Assembly (NCBI GenBank): GCA_021792655.1
Contig: JAJYUG010000008.1
Coordinates: 1-37,806, forward strand
DNA length: 37,806 nt
Origin: Thermoplasmata archaeon
Lineage (GTDB): Archaea; Thermoplasmatota; Thermoplasmata; Thermoplasmatales; Thermoplasmataceae
Direction of reading: 5' to 3'
Part shown: in pieces, positions 1 to 8,867 of the stretch
Numbering within the stretch: position 1 is the first letter of the stretch
Layout of the letters: every line of letters starts with the position of its first letter
Notes under the pieces: model-generated
Told to the model about the DNA's origin: nothing
Databases searched by the model: none
What the model saw: only the letters and a program-made list of their open reading frames with translations
Program-made: the position numbers and the translations under genes

Positions 1-6
1 GAAAAT

Positions 7-125
7 GTGACAGCGAATCGTATTTCCCATGCCCTCGCGGAACATAGTACGTGTACGATACACAGTGGGCTTTACCGTCGGGTTCGGGATGAGACCTGGT
101 GTGACCCCACTGTTATGGCCGTCAC
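7..125 (-). rRNA. rrf: 5S ribosomal RNA
   Basis: Reverse complement reads GTGACGGCCATAACAGTGGGG...CCCGAACCCGACGGTAAAGCCCAC...GCTGTCAC, the typical 5S core. Terminal GTGAC/GTCAC ends pair. AT-rich TATA-like box (ATTATTAAATATG on minus) about 25 nt upstream. Confidence 0.93.
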
Positions 126-237
126 GAGACTGTTATTTCAACAACATATTTAATAATTTTCTAAACAACAGGCAAAGACCTACAACAACATATAAACGAT
201 ATTCATTTCTATATTAGTTTAAGAGTACTTTAGCCTG

Positions 238-256
238 AAATGTAAGGTTTACATTT
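238..256. promoter_or_regulatory. Perfect 8-bp inverted repeat in the promoter of the 285..1433 gene
   Basis: AAATGTAA-GGT-TTACATTT. Confidence 0.45.
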
Positions 257-284
257 TATCTTTATCCGGCACATCATTTTTGAG

Positions 285-1433
285 ATGTCCACGGAGATAT
301 TAAAGCCGGCCAATAGAAAAAACGTGCTTCTTTTTGCCGTTCTCCTCTCAATCTCGGCACTTGTAATTTTAATAATGCTCTCTGATTCTGAAAATTATTT
401 TACGCCATGGGGGGATAAGTACTGGCTCTTTCTCTATACCTCCATAGGACTAGCCATAACGCTCACCCCAGTTATCATAATCGCGTGGCATGACAGGGCG
501 AGGTTCCATGTGGAAACCGGTTTCAGGCACATGATCAAGGTAATCTTCGGATCACTTTGGATACTGGATGGCGTTCTGCAGCTACAGCCTGAGATGTCCT
601 ATGGCTTCCTGTCATCTGTCATAACCCCGGTAGTTTCAGGCCTTCCAGCTTTAATTCAGCCGTTTTTCATGGGGATTGTATCAGAATGGGCACATTACCC
701 GATCCTCTTCGACGCGACATCAGCGATTGTGCAGATAACCATAGGAGTCGGGCTTCTGCTTGTAAGCAGGAAGTTACTGCTGAAAGCCATCCTCCTTCTC
801 TCAATAGTATGGGGCACAATTGTATGGGTGCTTGGCGAAGGATTGGGTGGTACTCTGACCGGCGGCGCATCATATCTCTCCGGGTTTCCAGGATCGGCCC
901 TGGTCTATGTAATGGTGGCTGCAATCCTTTTTCCTGACATGACGGATGAGGTGGCAGCAAAGATCGTGTCGGCGTTTATGTTCTCTGTTTTCCTGTTTTC
1001 TGCAATAGAGCAGGCGATGCCTTCAAACGCTTACTGGTCCAGCTCAGCCCTCTCGTCTCTTGCCGGCGGAATGGCTTCCAACATTCAGCCCATATTCCTT
1101 CAGCGCACGATCTTGGCTTTCTCCAGAACCCTGCTGGCAGACCCGCTTGTATGGAATGCTGCCATTGTCGCTTCATTTCTTATCATTTCAGCGTTATGGA
1201 TCCGATCCAGGAGAATTGCGGCGTTGGTTACGGCGACTGTATCCCTATTTATCTGGGTCTTCTTCCAAGATTTTGGAATTATCGGAGGGTACGGCACGGA
1301 TCCAAATACCGCCCTCCCCGTCATGCTGATATCAATTGCACTGGTTTTATACCTTAAGCCCGCTGCGGAAAGAACTGGTTCACAAAGCAAAAAAGAGTGC
1401 GATCTGCGCGATGCCACCGGCATCCGCCAGTGA
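285..1433 (+). CDS. Polytopic integral membrane protein, function unknown (possibly DoxX/DoxD-like)
   Basis: 382-aa ORF with about 9-10 hydrophobic segments. TATA-like TTTATCTTTAT about 25 nt upstream of ATG. Confidence 0.75.
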   Translation: MSTEILKPANRKNVLLFAVLLSISALVILIMLSDSENYFTPWGDKYWLFLYTSIGLAITLTPVIIIAWHDRARFHVETGFRHMIKVIFGSLWILDGVLQLQPEMSYGFLSSVITPVVSGLPALIQPFFMGIVSEWAHYPILFDATSAIVQITIGVGLLLVSRKLLLKAILLLSIVWGTIVWVLGEGLGGTLTGGASYLSGFPGSALVYVMVAAILFPDMTDEVAAKIVSAFMFSVFLFSAIEQAMPSNAYWSSSALSSLAGGMASNIQPIFLQRTILAFSRTLLADPLVWNAAIVASFLIISALWIRSRRIAALVTATVSLFIWVFFQDFGIIGGYGTDPNTALPVMLISIALVLYLKPAAERTGSQSKKECDLRDATGIRQ

Positions 1434-1543
1434 AGCGTCCGGAATCGAGGTAATCAGCCTCTCCATATAAACCTCAGTTCTTTTGGCCTGCTCCTTAAAC
1501 ATTAAAGAACTAAGTATAGCACTTATATAATATAAACAGATAT

Positions 1544-2878
1544 ATGAATATGGCCTACCTTATTGTCACCAGCCGCTCACCGATTAGCCACGAGAAGGTA
1601 AATGGAAAACATGTGGCAAGAGAGAACATCGGCGGCGTTGTAACCGCAATGCGCAGGATCATGCAGAGTGAGGGGGGTACCTGGGTGTGCTGGGGCGATG
1701 GCAGGCTTGATGGGGATTACCAGCACGAAAAGCTGGAAACATACAGCATAGTGAGAGTTTTGCTTTCCAAGTACGAGAAAATGGGTTTTTATGACGATTT
1801 CTCCAACGGAACCCTTTGGCCCCTATTTCACTATTTCAGGGAAAGGATTAAGTTCACAGTCACCGGATTCAATGCGTACTACGAAGTCAACCGAAAATTT
1901 GCCAAGGCAATAATGGAGAACCTGGATAAGAAAATGATCATCTGGATCCATGACTACCAGTTGAGCCTGGTTCCAGGAATACTCAGGGAGGCAGGTGTTA
2001 AGAACAGGATAATATTCACCTGGCACATTCCTTGGGTCGCAAGCGAATTCTTCGCAACGCTCCCGAGATCCGACGAGATAATGGCAAGCATAGCCAGATC
2101 TGATGTGATAACATTCCACAACGACACTTATGCCGAGAACTTCATATCGAGCTACAGGTCTATCAAGGGCGGGTACGGCGATATCAGGCGAAAAGTTCAT
2201 TCAATATCGCTCGGCATTGATACTTCATACTATTCAACCGAAAACGTAAGGCCACTTGGAGGGCATTCCTTCAATGGCAGGAAGGTAATATTCTCCATAG
2301 ACAGGCTAGATTATACCAAGGGCCTTACAAAGAAGGTGCTTACCATAGAGAGGCTGCTGAGGCTGCATCCGGAATATAGCGAAAAATTTGTTTTTCTAAT
2401 GATCGTGACGCCCAGCAGAACCGGCGTGCAGGAATATCTTACTATGAAAAGGGAACTGGAGATGACCATAGGCAGGGTAAACGGTGAATACGGGTCACTG
2501 AACTGGTACCCGATCATATATATCTACAGAAAGATAAGCCAGAAGACCCTCCTTTCCTATTATGTCTCTGCCGACGTTGCCCTGATAACCCCGCTGTTTG
2601 ACGGTCTTAACCTGGTCAGCAAGGAATTTGTCAACGCGACAAAGAAAGGGGTACTGATAATTTCCAAATTCGCAGGGGCATCAGCAGACCTGAAGGAAGC
2701 GTTGATCGTAAACCCGAACGATCTGGAGGGGACAGCTGAAACCATAGTCAGGGCTTTCAAGATGGGGCATGACGAGAAGATGGCAAGGCTGAACAAGCTG
2801 AAGCAAAACGTGCAGAACCGTGACATTAACTGGTGGGTGAATGAAATCAAGAATTTCTCAGATGGATCGCAGGGGTGA
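1544..2878 (+). CDS. otsA: Trehalose-6-phosphate synthase (GT20)
   Basis: Motifs IWIHDYQLSLVPGILR, FTWHIPWVASEFF, RLDYTKGL and ALITPLFDGLNLVSKEFV are typical of GT20 OtsA. Confidence 0.95.
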   Translation: MNMAYLIVTSRSPISHEKVNGKHVARENIGGVVTAMRRIMQSEGGTWVCWGDGRLDGDYQHEKLETYSIVRVLLSKYEKMGFYDDFSNGTLWPLFHYFRERIKFTVTGFNAYYEVNRKFAKAIMENLDKKMIIWIHDYQLSLVPGILREAGVKNRIIFTWHIPWVASEFFATLPRSDEIMASIARSDVITFHNDTYAENFISSYRSIKGGYGDIRRKVHSISLGIDTSYYSTENVRPLGGHSFNGRKVIFSIDRLDYTKGLTKKVLTIERLLRLHPEYSEKFVFLMIVTPSRTGVQEYLTMKRELEMTIGRVNGEYGSLNWYPIIYIYRKISQKTLLSYYVSADVALITPLFDGLNLVSKEFVNATKKGVLIISKFAGASADLKEALIVNPNDLEGTAETIVRAFKMGHDEKMARLNKLKQNVQNRDINWWVNEIKNFSDGSQG

Positions 2879-3615
2879 AGGTTTCGTCAGCCGCTGATGT
2901 CCTGGCCGCCTTCATGAAAATAAGCAGAGGCAACCCCATTATCTTCCTGGATTACGACGGCACGCTGGTCAACATAATAATCAACCCCTGGGAGGCGGTG
3001 GCTGATCGCGACCTTATAGAAACCCTACAGGACCTGTCAGGGAGATTTGAAACCTTCATTGTTACAGGAAGATCACTGGAGGATATCAGGACGCTTCTCC
3101 CGCTGGACATGAACCTCATTGCAATGCACGGATCCGTAACAAAGCTGAAGGGAAAATCTCCTTCCTTTGTACCGGGATATAACAGGTACAGGGCAATATG
3201 CAACGACCTTTTCAATGACCTGGAGCCAACCAGAGCGAAATTTCCCGGGCTCAGGATTTTCAACAAGGACGGCGGGCTGCTCTTTCACTACGGACTCATG
3301 AGCAGCGACTTGAAAGGCAAACTTTCAACGGAGGTTGCGGAAATTGCCGGTAGAGTCGGTATGGTTGTTTACAGCGGATATAACATTTTTGAGTTGAGGA
3401 TTCCTGGAGTCAGCAAGGGGAAGGCCATAAAGAGAATAAGGAGGGGGGACCGGCCCGCAATGATAGCCGGGGATGAAGGAACTGACGAGGAGGCATTTGA
3501 AATGAACATGGATGCTTTGAAGATCAGGGTCGGGGATGGACCGACACTTGCAGACATTGTGCTGCGGGATCCTTCAGAAATGCGGGAAGCGCTCAAGCTG
3601 ATTGCAAGATCCTGA
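2875..3615 (+). CDS. otsB: Trehalose-6-phosphate phosphatase (HAD superfamily)
   Basis: HAD motif FLDYDGTL; FIVTGRS; IAGDEGTDEEAF. GTG start overlaps the otsA stop (GTGA). Confidence 0.93.
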   Translation: MKVSSAADVLAAFMKISRGNPIIFLDYDGTLVNIIINPWEAVADRDLIETLQDLSGRFETFIVTGRSLEDIRTLLPLDMNLIAMHGSVTKLKGKSPSFVPGYNRYRAICNDLFNDLEPTRAKFPGLRIFNKDGGLLFHYGLMSSDLKGKLSTEVAEIAGRVGMVVYSGYNIFELRIPGVSKGKAIKRIRRGDRPAMIAGDEGTDEEAFEMNMDALKIRVGDGPTLADIVLRDPSEMREALKLIARS

Positions 3616-3616
3616 C

Positions 3617-4435
3617 TCAATAGCCCCGGATGTCATATATGTCAAGCCTTCTTGATCGGATAACGGGAACTTCCTCCCTGTATTTTTCCACTTCAGCAAG
3701 GTCTATGTCTGCTATGATTACGGTCTCCCTTTCTCCCGCTTCTTCCACGATCTCTCCGTAGGGCGAGATTATAACCGAGTGCCCTGTGAAAGATTCCCCG
3801 CACTGCGCAGCGCCTACCACAAATGTGCCATTCTCTATTGCCCTTGCCTTCAGGAGAGTACGCCACTGTTCAAGCTTGTTATCACCCTTGAACCAGCCCG
3901 CCTGGTAAATGAGCATTTCTGCACCCTTTACGGCAAGGATTCTTGCAGGCTCAGGAAACCTAAGGTCAAAGCATATCTGCACACCCAGCTTTAATTCGGG
4001 CAGGCTGAAAGGTTCAGGGGATTCAAGACCAGCGTTATAGGCATAGCTCTCATTCTTCCCTAAAGCGTCAAAAAGGTGAATCTTACGGTACTTCCCTGTG
4101 CCATACCCGCTCCTGTTAATCAGCACGGACGCATTGTATGGCTTTGCAGATCCGCTTACACGCTCCGCCAGATTACACAGCATATTTACCGAATTCTTCC
4201 TGGCATATTCCATGAACCTCCTGGCATAATTCCCTTCAGCTTCCTCAGATGCCTCAAGTATGTCAACCCTCTTTTCATAGGGCGCGGAGATCATCTGGTA
4301 CTCTGGAAATATTACAAGATCAGCCTTCCTTGCGGTGGCCAGGTCAAGCATTGATAGGCTCTTCCTTACGTTGCTTTCCTTGGAATCGCCGGAAGCCATC
4401 TGGACAACCGCTATTTTCAGCCTCTTTTCGATCAT
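3617..4435 (-). CDS. Carbon-nitrogen hydrolase (nitrilase superfamily)
   Basis: Catalytic triad contexts FPEYQM (Glu), GKYRKIHLFD (Lys), QICFDLRFPE (Cys). 4-nt overlap with top6A. Confidence 0.9.
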   Translation of the reverse strand: MIEKRLKIAVVQMASGDSKESNVRKSLSMLDLATARKADLVIFPEYQMISAPYEKRVDILEASEEAEGNYARRFMEYARKNSVNMLCNLAERVSGSAKPYNASVLINRSGYGTGKYRKIHLFDALGKNESYAYNAGLESPEPFSLPELKLGVQICFDLRFPEPARILAVKGAEMLIYQAGWFKGDNKLEQWRTLLKARAIENGTFVVGAAQCGESFTGHSVIISPYGEIVEEAGERETVIIADIDLAEVEKYREEVPVIRSRRLDIYDIRGY

Positions 4436-5517
4436 ATTATTCCTCCAGCTTCGCCCAGTTTCTCGGGCAGGTATGTGTCTGTAACGTAATTCAGTCCGTA
4501 TTTCGCGAGAGCCTGCTGTTCTGCTTTCTTGTTTATCTGTAGCATGGTCTCTATCTCAGATCTCCAGAAGTCTGTCTGAAATCTTGGGTCCTTAAGTTCA
4601 GCATTGAGCGCGGCAATGTCCTTGTCAGTGAGCTTGTCAGTCGGAAGGTCGTAGTTCAGGATGTCAGAAGCGGTTACTCCAATGAACTCTGCTGTTGGAA
4701 CCGCCAGATATTCCGAAATGTGAGCAGTCTTGATTGCCCCGTATGCTATTGATCCAAAAATCCTGAATGACCATGGGTCACCGTCGGTGAAGACAAAAAT
4801 CGGCAGGTTCATTTCGATGTTCATCCGTTTCAGGACCCTTCTGGTGCTCCGTGCAGGCTGACCCTTAAGGTGTACCAGGACACAGCCGAATTTCTCGTCA
4901 AACCCGTTCTCAACGAGACGGTCGAACATACCACCAGTTTCCAGCGCAAGCACAAATTTGGCGTTGGTTGACCTGATCCTAAGCTTCTCGCTCTCGACGT
5001 TGTTGGGAATCGTGTAGCCTGCCTCTCCGACGTCATCCTTGCAGTTTATCTTCTTGAAATCGCCTTTCCTGCTCCTTTCCTCTATTGTTATGTCCCCGAT
5101 GATGCTTGCGCCGTTCTCTTCGGGTCTAAGCTTGAAATCTTCCCTTATAAGGGAAGTTATCACCTCAAGATCCTCCGCCATGAGATCGGACTCGTCCTGT
5201 GTACCGAATTTAGCCCGGCCCCATCCCTCGGATATGTAGTACATTTCCCTCAGTGTTGATGATTTCCCGTCTCTCAGCATCTCCAGGATAAAATCAATCA
5301 TGTACATGTTCTTGAGAACGTAGTTAGCTCCATCCGTCGTCCTCAAGCTCCTTGATACCTTGGCATCCCCGTACTTCCATACGGATGAGAGTTTGTCCAG
5401 AACTATGTTGTCCCTGTTCCTGGAGGACATCCGTATCTCCGGTACCTCTCCTCCCCCAAGCGCGTTGTAGATGTCCTCCACCATTGATTCCAGCGTCTTC
5501 TTCACTTCACGCTCCAT
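4432..5517 (-). CDS. top6A: DNA topoisomerase VI subunit A (Spo11-like)
   Basis: STLREMYYIS (catalytic Tyr), ALETGGMFDRL, FTDGDPWSFRIFGSIAYGA (Toprim). Confidence 0.96.
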   Translation of the reverse strand: MEREVKKTLESMVEDIYNALGGGEVPEIRMSSRNRDNIVLDKLSSVWKYGDAKVSRSLRTTDGANYVLKNMYMIDFILEMLRDGKSSTLREMYYISEGWGRAKFGTQDESDLMAEDLEVITSLIREDFKLRPEENGASIIGDITIEERSRKGDFKKINCKDDVGEAGYTIPNNVESEKLRIRSTNAKFVLALETGGMFDRLVENGFDEKFGCVLVHLKGQPARSTRRVLKRMNIEMNLPIFVFTDGDPWSFRIFGSIAYGAIKTAHISEYLAVPTAEFIGVTASDILNYDLPTDKLTDKDIAALNAELKDPRFQTDFWRSEIETMLQINKKAEQQALAKYGLNYVTDTYLPEKLGEAGGII

Positions 5518-7372
5518 CTTCTACAGCCTCCTCCTCTCGCAATGACCAGTCTCCAGGCAGAGGTTCAGCGCCATGCACAAGCACAGGGTTGATTCCTGTT
5601 GTGTAATAGTCTGTCCCGGGATATTTATCAGATTCGGTCAGCACCTTGAACCTGACCTCAGACACCCCAGCTGGAGAGATCGAGGGGATTGTCCACATTG
5701 CTTCCCCGTCTATCTTCCCAGAAACCGGCTCCGCATAGAGAGTGAATGCGCGGCTCTCCGAAGTGTAATTTAATATCCTGGCCAAGACATCGAAACCTCC
5801 GTCGCATTTCGATCCCTCCTCCTTTATGAATACTACGTTTGCCACGAGAGACATGACCCGATCAATATTCGGCTCTTCCCTGCCAAGTATCCTGGAGCAT
5901 TTTTTTCCTATTTCCGGTATTATGTTCATTACAAGGTTGAACTTCTCGTTTGCCTTTTCTCTCCTCTCATTCCTGTTCATGAATGATTTGAGGCCACGGC
6001 CGACCGATTTAAGGGCAAGCTTGATTTCCTCGATGATCTCCGGAATTGCGGCAACCGCTTCCTTGGACTCTGAAGTGTAGGGTACCCTTGTTCCGTACAC
6101 ATGAACAAGGATTATCATGGGGCCGAAGGGCACCCCGATTCCCTGCTTCTGGTCCATGCCGTATGGGCGCCAGTCGATCTCAGCAACCGCCCTGATCATG
6201 GCACAGGCACCAGCCTGATAGAGAAGTGGCACCTTGTTAGCGTACCGTATGATTTTCACCTGGTCATCCGCCCGGAGTTCTCCCCCATAAACAATGCCAA
6301 CCTCAACGGAGAATGGATTCCCGTTGTAAACCGATACCGGCCTTGTTACCGGTTTAGAATAGAATGCAGGGTGATGCTCCTCGTAGACCGCCATCAGTCC
6401 CCTCCTGATGAATTCCTCGCCAAGCGGGGAGAGGCAGTCAACCGGAGGGGGCATAAGCTTCACCTTCCTGAAAGCCTGCTGAAGCTTCATTGCAGTTTCG
6501 GCCTTCATTTCTCCAGGGAAGGCACTGCCGTCAAGCCCTGACTCCTTCAGTATCTCGTCGGCGACACGGTCGCTTACCCTGTTGAATTCTCCAGTAAGGA
6601 AGGACCGCAGGTGCTTTTCGCTTGAGACTGCCGCGAGGCCGATGATCTCTCCCGGCTCAAGGCCCAAAGGGTGCGGCTTTATGGATCTCGCCGGTTCAGG
6701 AAGCTTTTCGGTGCTTCTGCGAAATACCGTAGTGACGCCATCCGGGTCGACAAACGTCAGGTTCATGTTCGGATTCACAACAGCAGTCTCCCTGAGGTAT
6801 TCTATAATGGACTGTTTTCCCGTCTGGTATCGTCCCTTGGCAGTAATTGAAATCTCTATCCCATGCCCGTAATTCACAATGACCGGACTTTCCGAGATCA
6901 CTGTTCCCTTATTCTCCTTTACGTTTATCTGCATGTATATTTCAAAGCCGACGTCTGCTTCCTGCGTCTTTGTCATTATCCTGGACGGCTCCCCGGTGGT
7001 AATCTGCCCGTAAAGTATTGCGGCAGTGATGCCTATCCCCTGCTGCCCGCGGGATTGCCTGACAGCATGGAACCGGGATCCATAGAGCAGCTGCCCAAAT
7101 ACTCTTGGAACCTCGATCCTCTCAATCCCCGGCCCGTTGTCCCTGACAGTGACGCGGAAGGTGTCATCGGACTTTTTTGCAACTTCCACGTATATCTCAG
7201 GCAATATCCCCCACTCTTCGCAGGCGTCAAGGGAGTTGTCAAGGGCTTCCTTTACAATCATGAACAGGGAACGCTGCGGAGAGTCAAATCCCAGAATGTG
7301 CCTGTTCTTTTCAAAGAATTCCGCAATTGATATTTCCTTGTAGTGCGATGCCATTGCCCTGCCGGCGCTCAT
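5507..7372 (-). CDS. top6B: DNA topoisomerase VI subunit B (GHKL ATPase)
   Basis: VKEALDNSLDACEEWG (Bergerat N-box), VRDNGPGI, QQGIGITAAILYGQITTG. Track ORF extends to 7432, but ATG 7372 (MSAGRAMASHYKEISIAEFF) lies about 26 nt downstream of an ACAATATAAG TATA box, consistent with a leaderless start. Confidence 0.95.
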   Translation of the reverse strand: MSAGRAMASHYKEISIAEFFEKNRHILGFDSPQRSLFMIVKEALDNSLDACEEWGILPEIYVEVAKKSDDTFRVTVRDNGPGIERIEVPRVFGQLLYGSRFHAVRQSRGQQGIGITAAILYGQITTGEPSRIMTKTQEADVGFEIYMQINVKENKGTVISESPVIVNYGHGIEISITAKGRYQTGKQSIIEYLRETAVVNPNMNLTFVDPDGVTTVFRRSTEKLPEPARSIKPHPLGLEPGEIIGLAAVSSEKHLRSFLTGEFNRVSDRVADEILKESGLDGSAFPGEMKAETAMKLQQAFRKVKLMPPPVDCLSPLGEEFIRRGLMAVYEEHHPAFYSKPVTRPVSVYNGNPFSVEVGIVYGGELRADDQVKIIRYANKVPLLYQAGACAMIRAVAEIDWRPYGMDQKQGIGVPFGPMIILVHVYGTRVPYTSESKEAVAAIPEIIEEIKLALKSVGRGLKSFMNRNERREKANEKFNLVMNIIPEIGKKCSRILGREEPNIDRVMSLVANVVFIKEEGSKCDGGFDVLARILNYTSESRAFTLYAEPVSGKIDGEAMWTIPSISPAGVSEVRFKVLTESDKYPGTDYYTTGINPVLVHGAEPLPGDWSLREEEAVEDGA

Positions 7373-7393
7373 GCCTTTCCAATAATTCCCTTG

Positions 7394-7402
7394 CTTATAT
7401 TG
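7394..7402 (-). promoter_or_regulatory. TATA box of top6B
   Basis: Minus-strand ACAATATAAG; center about 26 nt upstream of ATG 7372. Confidence 0.5.
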
Positions 7403-7424
7403 TTTTCCCGACGGGTGCAGTTTC

Positions 7425-7451
7425 TGGTACAATTATGAACTGATTGTACCA
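7425..7451. promoter_or_regulatory. Perfect 9-bp inverted repeat in the top6B/DUF4382 divergent promoter region
   Basis: TGGTACAAT-TATGAACTG-ATTGTACCA. Confidence 0.55.
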
Positions 7452-7492
7452 TAATAGAATTATGCATCCCCCAGGTTTGGAGGTGATAGCAC

Positions 7493-8008
7493 ATGAAAAG
7501 GAAATATGCAGTAGTTGCTGCAGTAATCGTAATAGTGGCAGCACTTGTGGGCACCTACTATTACCTCGGTTACGAAGGCAATGGAACGGTGAACGTATCC
7601 GTAGCTGACACCTCGATTGCAGGCGTTTCGGCGGTGAATCTGACATTTTCAGAAATAGCGATACACGGCAATGCCACAGGCTGGACCAATATCAGCACAA
7701 CAAAGACTGTTGACATATTGAATGTCACGTCCGCAAATGCAATACTGCTGGGGAGCATGTCCCTGAAGGCGCAGAAATACACCCAGATACGCCTTGAACT
7801 CACCAAGGTAACTGTGGTCCTGTTCGGGGTCAATGTGACAGCAACTCTATCCGGAAACGGATTTGCAGTAATCACCCAGCCATTCACGGTCTCGGCGCAT
7901 GGAACCACCGACATGGTGATAGATTTCAGCCTGAGCTCATCCCTGCACATCAATGGGCTCACTAGCATTACGTTCACGCCAAATATAGGGTCCGTGACCA
8001 TAAGCTAG
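7493..8008 (+). CDS. Secreted/membrane-anchored DUF4382-like protein
   Basis: N-terminal hydrophobic anchor; beta-rich repeat pattern resembling DUF4382. SD GGAGGTGA upstream of ATG. Confidence 0.7.
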   Translation: MKRKYAVVAAVIVIVAALVGTYYYLGYEGNGTVNVSVADTSIAGVSAVNLTFSEIAIHGNATGWTNISTTKTVDILNVTSANAILLGSMSLKAQKYTQIRLELTKVTVVLFGVNVTATLSGNGFAVITQPFTVSAHGTTDMVIDFSLSSSLHINGLTSITFTPNIGSVTIS

Positions 8009-8021
8009 GCGTCGAACAGTG

Positions 8022-8046
8022 AATGGATATAAATCCATTATTTTTT
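8022..8046 (+). terminator. Hairpin plus T-tract, intrinsic-terminator-like
   Basis: AATGGAT-ATAA-ATCCATT perfect 7-bp stem followed by ATTTTTT, 14 nt after the stop of the 7493..8008 gene. Confidence 0.55.
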
Positions 8047-8055
8047 ATTAAATGT

Positions 8056-8078
8056 GGAGGGTTAAAGAATAACCTTTC
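8056..8078. terminator. Second hairpin in the convergent intergenic region
   Basis: GGAGGGTTA-AAGAA-TAACCTTTC: 9-bp stem including two G-U pairs; T8 run at 8091-8098. Confidence 0.4.
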
Positions 8079-8096
8079 CCAAAATTGAATTTTTTT

Positions 8097-8867
8097 TCAG
8101 CGGAAATAGCCAAGATCTTCCTTTGGCTGGTTCTTTCCCTGTACCTCTTCCTGCATCTTTTCCGTGATCTGCTCGATCTGCTTGCTCCTTTCCTCTATGT
8201 CGGTCAGATCGATCTCTATCCCCAGAATAGAGCAAAGGACCTTCAGCATTTCCCTGGCACCCTTGGGATCAGCAAAGTACCCGGAGGTTTCTCCCATCAG
8301 GCAGGCACCCTTCATCGAAAAGAGTTCCTTCGCCAGTCCCAGCATGACGCCTGCAGATCCAACAATACCGCCGCCGGGCTCTCCCTTTGGAAATACCACG
8401 CCATTATCCATGAGGGCCTGCTTTAGATCCACACTGGTAACTGCGCCGAGTATCCTGGGTGATTCTATGATCTTCCCTATGCTGTAGCCTCCGAGCGTGT
8501 AAACCATGCTCACACTGTATTTCCTGGCAATTTCAAGCACATTGTATGACATCTCATACTGGCCTTCCTGCGTGGTTCCCTGGAAATCGCCCACGAGTAT
8601 CATAAGGTCCTTCTTGCCAGTGAACTTTTTGTAATACAGGGAGTTCCTGACGAGAAAAGTGGTGCTGTCATCGCCTATGAACACCTGGGGCGGAAGGTAC
8701 TGGGAGAATATGTCGATCATCTTTTGCATTTTCAGTTTCTCAATCAGATACTCTGCCGCAATCTTTCCTATGTTGCCAATACCGGGCAAGCCGCCAATGA
8801 GTATCGGATTGTTCAGTTTTGGTTTTTTATATTGATTTATTATTATCTTTTCCACTTTTATCGCCAT
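8097..8867 (-). CDS. PAC2 family protein (proteasome assembly chaperone-like)
   Basis: PILIGGLPGIGNIGKIAAEYLIEKL; MVYTLGGYSIG; PGGGIVGSAGVMLGLAKE. Conserved next to Nop10/aIF2alpha in euryarchaea. Confidence 0.9.
   Translation of the reverse strand: MAIKVEKIIINQYKKPKLNNPILIGGLPGIGNIGKIAAEYLIEKLKMQKMIDIFSQYLPPQVFIGDDSTTFLVRNSLYYKKFTGKKDLMILVGDFQGTTQEGQYEMSYNVLEIARKYSVSMVYTLGGYSIGKIIESPRILGAVTSVDLKQALMDNGVVFPKGEPGGGIVGSAGVMLGLAKELFSMKGACLMGETSGYFADPKGAREMLKVLCSILGIEIDLTDIEERSKQIEQITEKMQEEVQGKNQPKEDLGYFR

Noticed and set aside
29-217. 62-aa plus-strand ORF
   Set aside because: Lies over the 5S rRNA gene and its promoter; spurious.
6101-7330. Plus-strand ORFs of 96-155 aa antisense to top6B
   Set aside because: Shadow ORFs opposite a highly conserved gene; no start signals or recognisable domains.
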